A stretch of 64,000 bases of DNA from the NCBI GenBank assembly GCA_002707495.1, contig PAMZ01000009.1, forward strand, positions 29,157-93,156, written 5' to 3'. How positions within the stretch are numbered: the stretch's first letter is position 1; each line of letters starts with the position of its first letter. The notes under the pieces were generated by a model. It was not told the origin of the DNA. It saw only the letters and a list, made by a program, of their open reading frames with translations, and did not search any database. Source of the stretch: Halobacteriovoraceae bacterium. Lineage in GTDB: Bacteria > Bdellovibrionota > Bacteriovoracia > Bacteriovoracales > Bacteriovoracaceae. Positions 27,712 through 37,104 of the stretch are shown in pieces. The translations under genes and the position numbers were made by a program.

Positions 27712-28871
27712 TGAGAACTGAAGCAAATGAAAAAATACTTGTAAAAGATTTATTACTTATTCTAAAAAAATATTTTGTTTCGATCGTTCTTATCTTTATT
27801 TTTGTCTTAGGGTTTTCTTTTTCTTTAACTCAATTCTTAACTAAGAAGTATAAGTCTGAATTTGAAATCAATGTCTACTCTAAATACTTCAAAAATCCAC
27901 TTATCTCTGAAATCATTCCTGGAGTTTATAATATTCCTGAGATGCGCTTTACTATAGACTCAATGGTCAAAGAAGCGATCAATGATGACTTTATTGATGA
28001 GGTGGCAAAAGAGTACAACTTTTATAGTCTCGATACAGATGAACTAACACTTGCTAAAAATAGACAGCTACTTCGTGATCGCTTCTCAGCGTTTTCTACA
28101 GGAGGTCAAAGTTATAAAATAACTTTTACTGATTCTGATCCTTATGTCGCTAAAAAAATTGCTGAAAAAACTTTAGCTAAAGTAAAATCCCAGTTTGTAG
28201 ATAGTAGAATTGCAACAATTGAGATGGTTAAACAAATGATGCTCTCAAGGCTTCAAGCTTTTAGTGCCTCTCAGAATATTTCAACTAAAGGGTCTGAAAA
28301 GGCTCTCGCCTCAAAGTCGCCAGATGTTTTAAGAGCAGAGCTTGTGAAAATAGATGCTAATATGTCTGCTCTTTCTAAACAGTATAATAGTTCTCACCCT
28401 AAGCTAAGGGAATTATCGCGACGTAAAAAAACTATAGAATTGTGGTTAGAGGAATTCTCTCAAAGCTCTTTTGCCTCTGAAGAGTTGGTAGCGTTAACGA
28501 TGCCTTCGGAGAAGGTGATTAGTGAGCAGATTACAAGTAAGTTTTATACAAAATATCATGATTTTACGATGGCGCTAGATATTGAAAAGAGATCACTTGA
28601 GTCCTATATTGGAGTGACTCAAAGGCCTTATCTTCCCACTAGTCCAATCTGGCCAAAGAAAAGGTTATTCGCAGCCGTTGGCTTTCTTCTAGCTTTAGTA
28701 TTTTCATTTATCTATGTTTTTATCAAGGAAGTGCTCATCCCCGGACGAGGAGAATTATTACTTTCAGAAGCTCGTGAATTGAATACTCTCTATTTAGGAG
28801 AAATAAGTGTAAAAATGATGAATTCGAGCCAAGATAAAGATGAATCTCACATGGGCGAAAAAATAACTTAG
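27711..28871 (+). CDS. Wzz-like polysaccharide co-polymerase
   Basis: Chain-length determinant type inner membrane protein. One transmembrane segment near residues 20-42, a large periplasmic alpha/beta region with coiled-coil character (about 45-300), a proline-rich stretch RPYLPTSPIWPKK, and a second membrane segment near 318-342. This two-membrane-helix layout with a Pro-rich motif before the second helix is characteristic of polysaccharide co-polymerases, which control polymer length and connect polymerase to the outer membrane channel. There is no fused kinase domain; the upstream overlapping gene supplies a degenerate one. The start codon overlaps the upstream stop (TAATG), so translation is coupled. 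Confidence 0.85.
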   Translation: MRTEANEKILVKDLLLILKKYFVSIVLIFIFVLGFSFSLTQFLTKKYKSEFEINVYSKYFKNPLISEIIPGVYNIPEMRFTIDSMVKEAINDDFIDEVAKEYNFYSLDTDELTLAKNRQLLRDRFSAFSTGGQSYKITFTDSDPYVAKKIAEKTLAKVKSQFVDSRIATIEMVKQMMLSRLQAFSASQNISTKGSEKALASKSPDVLRAELVKIDANMSALSKQYNSSHPKLRELSRRKKTIELWLEEFSQSSFASEELVALTMPSEKVISEQITSKFYTKYHDFTMALDIEKRSLESYIGVTQRPYLPTSPIWPKKRLFAAVGFLLALVFSFIYVFIKEVLIPGRGELLLSEARELNTLYLGEISVKMMNSSQDKDESHMGEKIT

Positions 28872-28876
28872 TTTTT

Positions 28877-30358
28877 ATGGATCAGTTAAGTGAATTTATC
28901 ATTGAGATACAACAAATATTCCTAGGCTTAGTGATCCTGGGTTTTTCAATTTCAATTTATCATGAAAGAGATTTGATAAGGTCTAAAATCTCATCTAGCT
29001 CTAAGCAGTTTTTGGGACTTATTCTAGTCTGCTGCTCAGTTGGTCTCACAGCTAATTTTGTCGAAGGTCTAGGACAAGCTGGGGTTCTCTATGCCATAGA
29101 ATTTGCTTTATTAATTACGATGTCATTATTAGGACCAAAATACGCAGTTAGCCTTTTCATCTATATGCTACTATCACGTCCCTGGGAGGTATTGGATAAC
29201 GCTCTCGTCGAGACAATGCCACGTGATTTGTTTTATCTGACGATCGTAGTTATTTTTGGTTATAAACTCATCAAAAAAGATTTATCTTTTAGGTTTAATT
29301 TGGGATCGGTCATTATTGGATTTCTAACAGCTTGGGTGTTTCTTTCGGCGTTTTTTAGTTCAAATCAGGCTTTGGCCATATCAAAGTTTGGTGAAATTTT
29401 TATGAAAGGAGTCATTGTATTCTTTCTTATTCAAAATGGATTTGAAAAAGGAAAGGATCTCGTTGTGGCTAAGATGACTGTTATTCTCGCCATATGCGAG
29501 AAAAGCGCGATCAGCTTCTACCAAGGTCATCTAAATAGCCTTAACTCTTTAGCGATGGAAGGTGACCAGTTTCAAAGACTTGAAAGTGTAGGGATACTCT
29601 CTAATTCCAATGATATTGCGGCTATTTTTATACTTGCTCTTCCGTTCATTTTATTCTTTGTTCTTAAGTCAAAACTCAAACCCTTTAATTGGATTCTAAC
29701 TGTGATTGCTGGTGGTATAATGAGCTATCTTGTTTGGAAATCTCAGTCTAGAGGGGCCATGTTAGCTCTCGTCTTTACGGGGGCGAGTTATTTCTTTTTA
29801 CAAATAAAAAGCCGTAAGGCTGTCGTAAACTTAGTAGCCTCAGCGATCATTTTATCGTTTGGATCTTTTGCACTTATGAAAAGGGAAGCTGCAGACTTGG
29901 AGGGCTCTACTAATAATAGAATTATTTTTTGGAAAGCAGGAGCTAATATGGCTGTGAGAAATCCTGTTTTCGGAGTTGGGTTCTGGGGATTTAATGAAAA
30001 TTTTGCAGGTTATGCTATCGATGGAGATACAGGAACTGAAGGTACTCATATGACAGCCCATTCTTCATGGGTGCAAATCCTTGCAGAGACTGGATTTATG
30101 GGACTTTTTTTATTTCTCTTCTTATGGTTATACGCAATGAAAAGAGCATACTCCATTAGGAAGCTTGAGCCTGAATATTTTATGAGTTTGGTTGGTTATG
30201 GTGTTACAATTTCATTTCTTTCTCACGCTTACCTTCTTTTTCCTTATATTTTATGCGCACTTGCTATCACCCAGGCGAGCCTAAAAGAAAATAGAATTAA
30301 AGATAAAGAAGAGCAAATAGCAAATTTTCTTCCCTGCAGGAGAGTTTATGCTTCTTAG
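28877..30358 (+). CDS. O-antigen polymerase/ligase-family membrane protein (Wzy/WaaL-like)
   Basis: 493 residues, mostly hydrophobic, with roughly ten to twelve membrane segments. The O-antigen ligase/polymerase signature region includes SNSNDIAAIF, KSQSRGAML, and a large loop with NRIIFWKAGANMAVRNPVFGVGFWGF and HSSWVQILAETGFMGLFLF. Proteins of this family either polymerise undecaprenyl-linked repeat units or transfer finished glycans. Next to a Wzz-like protein and a flippase, polymerase is the more likely role. It starts 5 bases after the upstream stop without a clear ribosome site, suggesting coupling, and overlaps the next gene by 11 bases. Confidence 0.83.
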   Translation: MDQLSEFIIEIQQIFLGLVILGFSISIYHERDLIRSKISSSSKQFLGLILVCCSVGLTANFVEGLGQAGVLYAIEFALLITMSLLGPKYAVSLFIYMLLSRPWEVLDNALVETMPRDLFYLTIVVIFGYKLIKKDLSFRFNLGSVIIGFLTAWVFLSAFFSSNQALAISKFGEIFMKGVIVFFLIQNGFEKGKDLVVAKMTVILAICEKSAISFYQGHLNSLNSLAMEGDQFQRLESVGILSNSNDIAAIFILALPFILFFVLKSKLKPFNWILTVIAGGIMSYLVWKSQSRGAMLALVFTGASYFFLQIKSRKAVVNLVASAIILSFGSFALMKREAADLEGSTNNRIIFWKAGANMAVRNPVFGVGFWGFNENFAGYAIDGDTGTEGTHMTAHSSWVQILAETGFMGLFLFLFLWLYAMKRAYSIRKLEPEYFMSLVGYGVTISFLSHAYLLFPYILCALAITQASLKENRIKDKEEQIANFLPCRRVYAS

Positions 30359-31511
30359 TTTGACCTTGATCTTTATAGGCCTAATTATTTATGCTTATTT
30401 TGGTTATCCTCTTTTTATGATTTTGATTTCAGCTTTTGTGAATAAGAATGTGAAAAAAGCCGAAAATTATCCAGCAGTTGCTCTTGTAATAGCGGCATAC
30501 AACGAAGAAGACGTTATTACGCAAAAGGTGAATCAATCCCTTGCTTTAAATTACCCTGAAGAGAAACTTAAAGTTTATGTTGTTAGTGATGCCTCGTCAG
30601 ATAAGACGGATGATAAAGTCAGAAGTATTAATTCTCCACGAGTCCAGCTCATTCGAATCGAGGGGAGGCTTGGTAAAACAGAAGCTCGAAATCAGGCGTT
30701 AAAAAGAATTACAGAGGAAATTATTGTTTTCTCTGATGCGACAACAGAATATCATCCAAACTCTGTTCGTGAATTAGTAAAAAATTTTTCAGACTCCTCT
30801 GTTGGAATGGTATCCGGGCAATTGATCTATAAGGTACCTCAAGGTTCATCCATGGGTTTTGGTCAAAAATTATTTTGGAGATTTGAAAACATAATCAAAA
30901 CGGCTCAGACAAAACTCGGAACTCTTACTGGCTCGCTAGGATGCATGACGGCTTTTAGAAGAGAGTTGTACACAGATTTGCCACCAAATATTATAGAAGA
31001 CTTCACTGGACCACTTTTAATGATCCAAAAAGGTTACCGCGTTGTTTATGAAAAAGAAGCGCTCTGCTTTGAAGAGGCTACCATGAAGTCAAAACAAGAG
31101 TGGAAAATGAGAGTGCGCGTTATCCGAGGCGGAATGACGGGACTTATTTTTGCCAGGAGTATTCTCAATCCTTTTAAGTTCCCTGGAGTTTCGTTTCAAC
31201 TCTTAAGTCATAAAGTCTCAAGATGGCTCGTCCCTGTTTTTGCCATTCTTGCCCTATTTTTCAATTTACTAGATGTGATAGTGGAGAGTACGTCTTCGCT
31301 TTCTTTTACTTTGTTAGGCCTTCAATGTCTTTTCTACTTAATCGTAGTTTTGAGCTTTATGTTGGAGAAGACTAATGTTAAAGCACCTCTATTGAGAATT
31401 TTTCAATACCTTTTTGTTGTAAACTTAGCTTCATTGGTAGCGATTTATAAAATTTTAACCACTGAGTTAGAGGCTACCTGGGAGACAGAGAGAAAAGGGC
31501 AAAAGGCATGA
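30348..31511 (+). CDS. family 2 glycosyltransferase, membrane-anchored
   Basis: 387 residues. An N-terminal membrane helix (about 1-20) is followed by a GT-A domain: ALVIAAYNEEDVI, VVSDASSDKTDD, GKTEARNQAL, and an acidic metal site FSDATTEY near 130. A later EDFTGP block and C-terminal membrane segments (about 290-380) complete it. This is the layout of processive or semi-processive GT2 enzymes acting on lipid-linked glycan at the inner membrane. The ATG has AGGAGA at ideal spacing even though it overlaps the upstream gene by 11 bases. The following methyltransferase overlaps by 4 bases. Sugar donor unknown. Confidence 0.88.
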   Translation: MLLSLTLIFIGLIIYAYFGYPLFMILISAFVNKNVKKAENYPAVALVIAAYNEEDVITQKVNQSLALNYPEEKLKVYVVSDASSDKTDDKVRSINSPRVQLIRIEGRLGKTEARNQALKRITEEIIVFSDATTEYHPNSVRELVKNFSDSSVGMVSGQLIYKVPQGSSMGFGQKLFWRFENIIKTAQTKLGTLTGSLGCMTAFRRELYTDLPPNIIEDFTGPLLMIQKGYRVVYEKEALCFEEATMKSKQEWKMRVRVIRGGMTGLIFARSILNPFKFPGVSFQLLSHKVSRWLVPVFAILALFFNLLDVIVESTSSLSFTLLGLQCLFYLIVVLSFMLEKTNVKAPLLRIFQYLFVVNLASLVAIYKILTTELEATWETERKGQKA

Positions 31512-32320
31512 TCGCGAGTACACTGACCGACAGACAAAAAAGAGAAAGGGACTATTATAACCAGTATGCTGAACTCTCGAAAGACTCTTCTCAAAAGGTA
31601 GATATCTCTCCTGTCGTTAATGTTATTGAGGGAAAGGAAACGAGACCATGGAATTCTTACTGGGCGATATATAAATTTGCTATAGATAATTTTAATACGG
31701 GTGATAAACTTCTCGATTTTGGAAGTGGCCCTGGGGAAAATGCCTTCCGTCTCGCCACAATAGGGTATTCTGTGGAAGGTTTTGATATTAGTGAGAAGAA
31801 TATTGAGTTGTCAAAAAAGTTATTCACAGATCAAGGCAAATCAGGAAATTTTCAAGTGAGTTCTGCGGAAACACTTCCTTATCCAGATGAAAATTTTAAT
31901 ATTATTATAGGTATTGATATTCTTCATCATGTAGATATTGAGTTGAGCATAAGGGAGTGTTACCGAGTACTTAAAACTGGAGGTAAAGCTTATTTTAGAG
32001 AGCCTGTAGACGTTGGAATCCTCGATCGCATAAGAGAAACAAAAATCGTAAAATTCTTCGCTCCTAAAAACACGTCTTTTGAGCTTCATATTACCGAAGA
32101 TGAGCGAAAACTAAACTCCACTGACGAAAAGATCATCAATAAGGTCTTTCCTAAAATGAAGAAACATTATTTTTTTCTCTTTGCTAGATTTGATAAATTT
32201 TATCGAAGAGGTAGTGATCCTAGACCTTCTGTTCTAGAGAAACTGGATTATTTTCTTTTCAAAACCTTTCCTTTTCTGAAAAAGCTAGGAGGAACGGTCA
32301 TCTATGAACTCGAAAAATGA
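31508..32320 (+). CDS. class I SAM-dependent methyltransferase
   Basis: 270 residues with a Methyltransf_11-type fold: motif I LLDFGSGPGENAFRLA (about 73-88), acidic motif II GFDISEKNIEL, and motif IV INIIIGIDILHHVD with the family Asp/His pattern. The N-terminal ~60 residues contain RQKRERDYYNQYAE, common in methyltransferases of glycan clusters. It sits between two glycosyltransferases with 4-base ATGA overlaps on both sides, so it most likely methylates a sugar or lipid-linked intermediate of this locus. O-methylation of a hexose is plausible, but the acceptor cannot be read from sequence. Confidence 0.85.
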   Translation: MIASTLTDRQKRERDYYNQYAELSKDSSQKVDISPVVNVIEGKETRPWNSYWAIYKFAIDNFNTGDKLLDFGSGPGENAFRLATIGYSVEGFDISEKNIELSKKLFTDQGKSGNFQVSSAETLPYPDENFNIIIGIDILHHVDIELSIRECYRVLKTGGKAYFREPVDVGILDRIRETKIVKFFAPKNTSFELHITEDERKLNSTDEKIINKVFPKMKKHYFFLFARFDKFYRRGSDPRPSVLEKLDYFLFKTFPFLKKLGGTVIYELEK

Positions 32321-33498
32321 AACTTCTCTGGGTGACACCAAAATGGACTCTGCCTGCATCTGATGGCGCAAGAGTTGCAAGTAGGCAATTAATAAAAAGC
32401 TTAGTTGCAAAGGGTGTTGAGATCCACTATCTTGCGTTAAGCCATCCTGAAGATACGGAAGACAGAGAGGTCTTAATTGAGGATTTAGGGGTCAAGAGTG
32501 CTCATTTTATTAAGAGAAATCTTCCTATTTCACTTATTGAAAAAATCTTTTTTTATGGCCTATCATTTTTATTCACACCTTCAAAACCACTTACTATAGC
32601 GAGTTTTTCTAGTTCTCAAATCAAAAAATTTTGTCAAAAACACTTTAAATCAAATCAATTTGATTATGTGGTAGCTGATGGCCTTCATAGTATTGTCCCC
32701 TTACTCTCTCTTGATGCTAAACTCATTTATCGATCTCATAATGTTGAGTATGAAATTTGGAAAAAAGCAGCTAGGGAGACTCGTTTCTTCTTGAAAAAAG
32801 TTTTTCTTTTAACTCAATTCTATGCGATGAGATCCTTTGAGAGGAAGGTTGTTCATTTTGTAGATCATGTCTTTCCTATATCAGAGGAAGACCGTCTTAA
32901 ATATACAGAGTATTTAAAGGAAGATGCAAAGTTAATGACACTTCCCTTAGGTTTGAGTTTTAAAAAGGTACAGCCTACAAAGAGTATTGATAAAATTTGT
33001 TTGCTTTTTTTGGGGAGACTAGATTGGGCTCCTAATAAAGATGGGCTCATTTGGTTTTTAAAGGAAGTCTGGCCACACCTGTCGCCGCAAAATTTTGAAC
33101 TTATCATTGTTGGAAGCGGAAACTCTGATTGGGTCAGTACCTATAGTGGTTTGGAGGGGGTAAGTTTTTATGGATTTGTTGAGGATTTAGATTCAATCTA
33201 TCAAAAAATAGATCTTTCCATTATTCCTATTTTTTATGGCTCTGGTACAAGAATTAAGTTGATTGAGGCAGTATCTAAGGGGATACCGATTCTTTCGACT
33301 GGAATGGGTGCTCAAGGATCAAGTCTAATGCCAGGCGAAGAGTATACGCAGGCAGAGACCTCATCTCAATGGGTAGATGCATTGTTAAAATTTGATGCAC
33401 AGGAGAGTCGTGATCGTGCTAACAAAGCATTTGAGAGACTACAAAGGGAATTTGCTCAAGAGAAATTGGCTCAGAATTTTATTCAAAAACTCTCATAG
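32317..33498 (+). CDS. family 4-type glycosyltransferase
   Basis: 393 residues, GT-B fold. N-terminal WVTPKWTLPASDGARVASRQLI resembles sugar transferases of exosortase-associated loci. LIYRSHNVEYEIW lies in the acceptor domain; the C-terminal donor domain has CLLFLGRLDWAPNKDGL (about 227-245), ELIIVGSG, and the E-x7-E-like block GSGTRIKLIEAVSKGIP. Last gene of the plus-strand sub-operon starting near 27196. Its 3' end overlaps the 3' end of the convergent glycosyltransferase by 16 bases, so no terminator separates them. Donor sugar unknown. Confidence 0.87.
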   Translation: MKLLWVTPKWTLPASDGARVASRQLIKSLVAKGVEIHYLALSHPEDTEDREVLIEDLGVKSAHFIKRNLPISLIEKIFFYGLSFLFTPSKPLTIASFSSSQIKKFCQKHFKSNQFDYVVADGLHSIVPLLSLDAKLIYRSHNVEYEIWKKAARETRFFLKKVFLLTQFYAMRSFERKVVHFVDHVFPISEEDRLKYTEYLKEDAKLMTLPLGLSFKKVQPTKSIDKICLLFLGRLDWAPNKDGLIWFLKEVWPHLSPQNFELIIVGSGNSDWVSTYSGLEGVSFYGFVEDLDSIYQKIDLSIIPIFYGSGTRIKLIEAVSKGIPILSTGMGAQGSSLMPGEEYTQAETSSQWVDALLKFDAQESRDRANKAFERLQREFAQEKLAQNFIQKLS

Positions 33499-34508
33499 AT
33501 TGCATTGGTTTTTTCAATCCAGTTTTTTAAAGAATAATTACTGCTGATCGTCTTAGAGATTTCTTTGATCTCCGTTTGAATATCGGTATACTGATTATTA
33601 ATAAACTCAACTTTTTGAATAAAATCTTCAGGATTTCCGGGCTTGGCCAGAAAGATGTCATTGTCTAAAAGCTTAGGAAGGCCCCCAACTTGACTCGCTA
33701 AAATAGGAAGACCTGAGGCAAGAGCTTCAAGCGCCACTAATGGAAGCCCTTCTCGAAAGGAGGGCATTATTAATAAATGAAAAGGGTAGAGATTCTTTGA
33801 GATTTCTAAATCAAATCCATGATAATAAATATTCTGAGAGGATTTAGACGCATTAATGATCAGATGATCTAGATCACCCTGTCCATAGATATGAAAATCA
33901 AAATCTTTAAGTTTTGTAGCAATTTCTAATAAAGGAAGGATTCCCTTCTCCTTGGAAAGTCTACCAATGAATACGACTTTGAGCCTTTCCTCTTCAGATT
34001 TTTCTCTTTGTTTATACTCTAATAGTTCAGGAATAAAGTTTTCCACAAGAATTTTATGAGGATGCCTGGTGTTTTCAAACATCTCTTCTGATACACAAAC
34101 GAGTTTATGTATATTCTTAAGTCGCAATTCTTCTATTTTTTCGAGAACTCTAGTCTTTAGAGTGTGAGAGGTCTTACCATGTTGAGTTGCGACTCGATTG
34201 GCTTTAAGAAAACTATTGATGAAATTTGCTTTCATGCCATGGGAGTGAACGGTATCGATATTTAAATGATTTATTTTAGAATTAAGTTCTTTGATAAGTT
34301 TGTTGTCAAATCGACTTGAAGAATTAATTACAAGGTATTCAATATGAAGTTCGCTAAGCTTTTTTATAAATTCTTCACAAGGTTTAGGGTTTCTCTTTTC
34401 CTTAATTAGTAAAATAGGAATTTCCATAGCCTTTGCAGCTCTAAGGACAATCTTTTCAGCTCCTCCGAAAGGACCAGGCGAAAAAAGAAAGACGGCTTTA
34501 TTTTTCAT
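33483..34508 (-). CDS. family 4 glycosyltransferase
   Basis: 341 residues, GT-B fold. GPFGGAEKIVLRAA near the N-terminus, VHSHGMKANFI in the acceptor domain, VVFIGRLSKEKGILPLLEIA opening the donor domain, then IYGQGD and the strongly conserved FREGLPLVALEALASGLPI. This is standard for GT4 enzymes of polysaccharide assembly. It overlaps the flippase gene upstream by 11 bases, so it is the third gene of a minus-strand sub-operon, and converges with a plus-strand GT4 with a 16-base tail overlap. Donor and linkage unknown. Confidence 0.9.
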   Translation of the reverse strand: MKNKAVFLFSPGPFGGAEKIVLRAAKAMEIPILLIKEKRNPKPCEEFIKKLSELHIEYLVINSSSRFDNKLIKELNSKINHLNIDTVHSHGMKANFINSFLKANRVATQHGKTSHTLKTRVLEKIEELRLKNIHKLVCVSEEMFENTRHPHKILVENFIPELLEYKQREKSEEERLKVVFIGRLSKEKGILPLLEIATKLKDFDFHIYGQGDLDHLIINASKSSQNIYYHGFDLEISKNLYPFHLLIMPSFREGLPLVALEALASGLPILASQVGGLPKLLDNDIFLAKPGNPEDFIQKVEFINNQYTDIQTEIKEISKTISSNYSLKNWIEKTNAIYESF

Positions 34509-35913
34509 TGAAATAGCCTTTTTTAAAGGTATATATGAGGAAAATAAAGTAAAGAATAAAAAATCCTCCTCCGCAAACTAGAAACCACCAAAGTGAGGAT
34601 TGAAAGTTGTTTTTGAGAGACAAACAGATACTTCCTAGAAAGATAGAAAATAACGTAAAAATAGAAAGTTTTTTCAGTGGAAGAGTTTCGACGAATTTCC
34701 AATTCATCACTTGGCAAGATCCATAGAGTCCGGCGAATCTGAATAATGCTTTAAAAATAATACTGGTTATCAAAACAATTTTGGCATTGAAAAAGTTAGA
34801 GGTCGTAATGATTGCGAGCAGGGAGAGGGGGGAAATGATAAGACTAATATTGAAAATCCATTTTGTTTGTCCGGTTGCCCTTAAAACACTATCGTAGGGA
34901 ATTATTAAAATAAGATAGCTGAAGGCAAATATCTTAAGAAAAGCGCCAGAGTCAGTATAGGAATCAGTATATAACAACTCGACAATGGGAGTTGCAAAGA
35001 CAAATAGTCCTACACAGGCAGGAATAAGCAAGAGAGCGCTATCACTTATGGCCTTTTTGAAATATTCGAGTGCCAGCTCTTTTTGGTTGTGATGCTCAGA
35101 TATTTTGGGAATGAGTACTTTAGTGATAGAAACTTCTAGCATATAGAGAGGTGGAATCATTAAGCAGCCCATTGAATAGAACGCAAAATCGTCTGTTGCT
35201 AGATATTTCGCAAGAACAATTTGATCCATTTTATCGACTAAAAAATTGAGTAGACCGGCACTAGCAATAGGCACACAATAATAGAGTACTTCTTTGAGGC
35301 TTTTTTTGTCATATCTTAAGAAACTGAACCCCTCGTTTTTGAGGAGTATCATAGTTAATAAAAACTTCAAGGCTACATAAATAAGAAAGGAGAAAAAAAT
35401 GGTCACTAGCGGCAGCTTAAAGTAGGCCATTGAAACAAAGAGAATAACTTTGATAATCTCCATGAAGGTACCAAATACGCTACCCCATATAGTAGCACCT
35501 CTAGCAATAATATATTCCTTATAAAATGAAGAGGGTATCCACAGACAAGCAGATAAAATCAGTATCAAAATATAGTCTATCTCTAACTCAAGAAGTGCCG
35601 ATAACCAGGACGATAAAGGGAGACAGACAATAACAATTAAAAGCGACAAGAAACAGGAGAGTTGAAAAGCGCTGGTTAGATAGCTGTCTTTTCCTTCTTT
35701 TTTTCCGACCCAATAATAAACAGAGTGTAGTGGGCCGCCAGTTAGAAAGAGAAAAGGAAGAAGTCCCAGGTAGAGAAAGAAAATTTTATAAATACCAATA
35801 TCAGTAGGACTTAAAAGCCTGGTTAAAATGATGGGAAGAAATAGGTTTGCCATTGCTGAAAAGCTTGAAAGAATAAATATCGGCCAATGTCCTTCCTTAA
35901 GTTTCGCAATCAA
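34498..35913 (-). CDS. Wzx-type oligosaccharide flippase (MATE/MOP superfamily)
   Basis: 471 residues with about 12-14 hydrophobic segments spread over the whole chain and an N-terminal FSAMANLFLPIILTRLLSP block like that of polysaccharide_synt/Wzx proteins (LTRLLSPTDIGIYK). It should move the lipid-linked repeat unit across the inner membrane before polymerisation by the Wzy-like protein in the plus-strand arm. It starts at TTG, inside TTGA with the upstream stop, with GAGGT a few bases before. The operon order is GT4, flippase, GT4. Together with the Wzz-, Wzy- and Wza-like proteins it makes the locus Wzx/Wzy-dependent. Confidence 0.87.
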   Translation of the reverse strand: MIAKLKEGHWPIFILSSFSAMANLFLPIILTRLLSPTDIGIYKIFFLYLGLLPFLFLTGGPLHSVYYWVGKKEGKDSYLTSAFQLSCFLSLLIVIVCLPLSSWLSALLELEIDYILILILSACLWIPSSFYKEYIIARGATIWGSVFGTFMEIIKVILFVSMAYFKLPLVTIFFSFLIYVALKFLLTMILLKNEGFSFLRYDKKSLKEVLYYCVPIASAGLLNFLVDKMDQIVLAKYLATDDFAFYSMGCLMIPPLYMLEVSITKVLIPKISEHHNQKELALEYFKKAISDSALLLIPACVGLFVFATPIVELLYTDSYTDSGAFLKIFAFSYLILIIPYDSVLRATGQTKWIFNISLIISPLSLLAIITTSNFFNAKIVLITSIIFKALFRFAGLYGSCQVMNWKFVETLPLKKLSIFTLFSIFLGSICLSLKNNFQSSLWWFLVCGGGFFILYFIFLIYTFKKGYFNEK

Positions 35914-36980
35914 GTTTGAACCTCGTAGCTTTTTAGAACTTTATTAGTCATAGCCTTTGAGGAATACTGAGCCTCAATTAAATCGAAAAAATTTCTCGTC
36001 AATTCAGTCCTAGAATTCATGAGCTCTTGTAATTTAGATTCAAAATTCTGAGAATCAAACAATAAGACGCAATTTTTATGATGATTAAATTGTGAATGGC
36101 CTGGGATATCATACAAAAGACAAGGCTTGTTTCGTGCTCCAGCTTCTAGAACCGAAATAGGGAGACCCTCGTGAAACGAATGGGAGATATAATAATCTGA
36201 AAGATCAATAAGATCATTAATATCATCTCGGTTACCTAGAAATTTTATATGAGAGGGTAGATCGGTTTTACATTTACTTAGATATTGATCATTTCCACTC
36301 GGACCGACCAAGAGGAGTTGATGATTTAACTTCCGGTATATCTCGATCATCTCCAACTGTCCTTTTAAGGGAACGACACGTGCAATATACAACGCAACTG
36401 GTAATGAAGGAGAAAGACCTAAGTCATCTAGCAATCTTTTTGGTTTTGGGTAGTTTTGTCTTTTATCTATTTCAGTTCCGTTTTCAATTAATTTAACTTT
36501 GCCAAACTTAGTAAAAACTTGGTTTTGATAGAATTGCTGAAACTTTGGACTTACCGTGAGTATTCTGTCGGCCATAATACCTAAGATTGCTTCAAAAATT
36601 CGAGTCTTAGGCTCCTCTTGAATATGTTCCATGCCGTGTGTTGTGTGGATAAATTTAAACGTTTTTCTGCGTGCTCTATACCTGAGTCTATAAAGAGAAA
36701 GATAGAACCCCGGATTGAGATCATGGGTGTGAACAATTTCTGCGTTATCAATAAGAGGTTTAAATTTCTTTAGAAGGCTTAAATCTATTCCTGGCTTTTT
36801 TTGAATTTTCTTATGAACTTTAACACCTGCTAATTCAAATTTTTCTACCCATCTTCGATCATGATCATAGACACATAGCTCAACACTATGGCCTTGATTG
36901 ATTTGCTCTTTCGCTAGTAAAAAGAGGACTTGTTCTAAGCCACCAACTCCCAGGAATTGGCAGATATGTAGAATACGCAT
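35910..36980 (-). CDS. family 4 glycosyltransferase
   Basis: 356 residues, GT-B fold. FLGVGGLEQVLFLLAKEQ at the N-terminus (donor-side GGxE pattern of GT4), VHTHDLNPGFYLSLYR, then VALYIARVVPLKGQLEMIE, LLLVGPSG and FHEGLPISVLEAG. It is the first gene of the minus-strand block and is divergent from the Wza-like gene, so its promoter must lie in 36981-37104. Its stop overlaps the TTG of the flippase by four bases. Cytoplasmic or membrane-associated; sugar unknown. Confidence 0.9.
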   Translation of the reverse strand: MRILHICQFLGVGGLEQVLFLLAKEQINQGHSVELCVYDHDRRWVEKFELAGVKVHKKIQKKPGIDLSLLKKFKPLIDNAEIVHTHDLNPGFYLSLYRLRYRARRKTFKFIHTTHGMEHIQEEPKTRIFEAILGIMADRILTVSPKFQQFYQNQVFTKFGKVKLIENGTEIDKRQNYPKPKRLLDDLGLSPSLPVALYIARVVPLKGQLEMIEIYRKLNHQLLLVGPSGNDQYLSKCKTDLPSHIKFLGNRDDINDLIDLSDYYISHSFHEGLPISVLEAGARNKPCLLYDIPGHSQFNHHKNCVLLFDSQNFESKLQELMNSRTELTRNFFDLIEAQYSSKAMTNKVLKSYEVQT

Positions 36981-37030
36981 AAACTTAGTTTTACCACACT
37001 TCTAAGCTGATTTGAGCAAGTTTTATGTAT

Positions 37031-37059
37031 TTGTAAAAAGGTAAGGGGTCGTGAATAAT
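37031..37059 (+). promoter_or_regulatory. possible promoter of the Wza-like gene
   Basis: TTGTAA (37031-37036), a 17-base spacer and AATAAT (37054-37059), 45 bases before the ATG, in a very AT-rich divergent intergenic region. Confidence 0.38.
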
Positions 37060-37104
37060 AAGATAATTTAATGTTATAAATAATATTTTAAAGGAATCTA
37101 TTAG

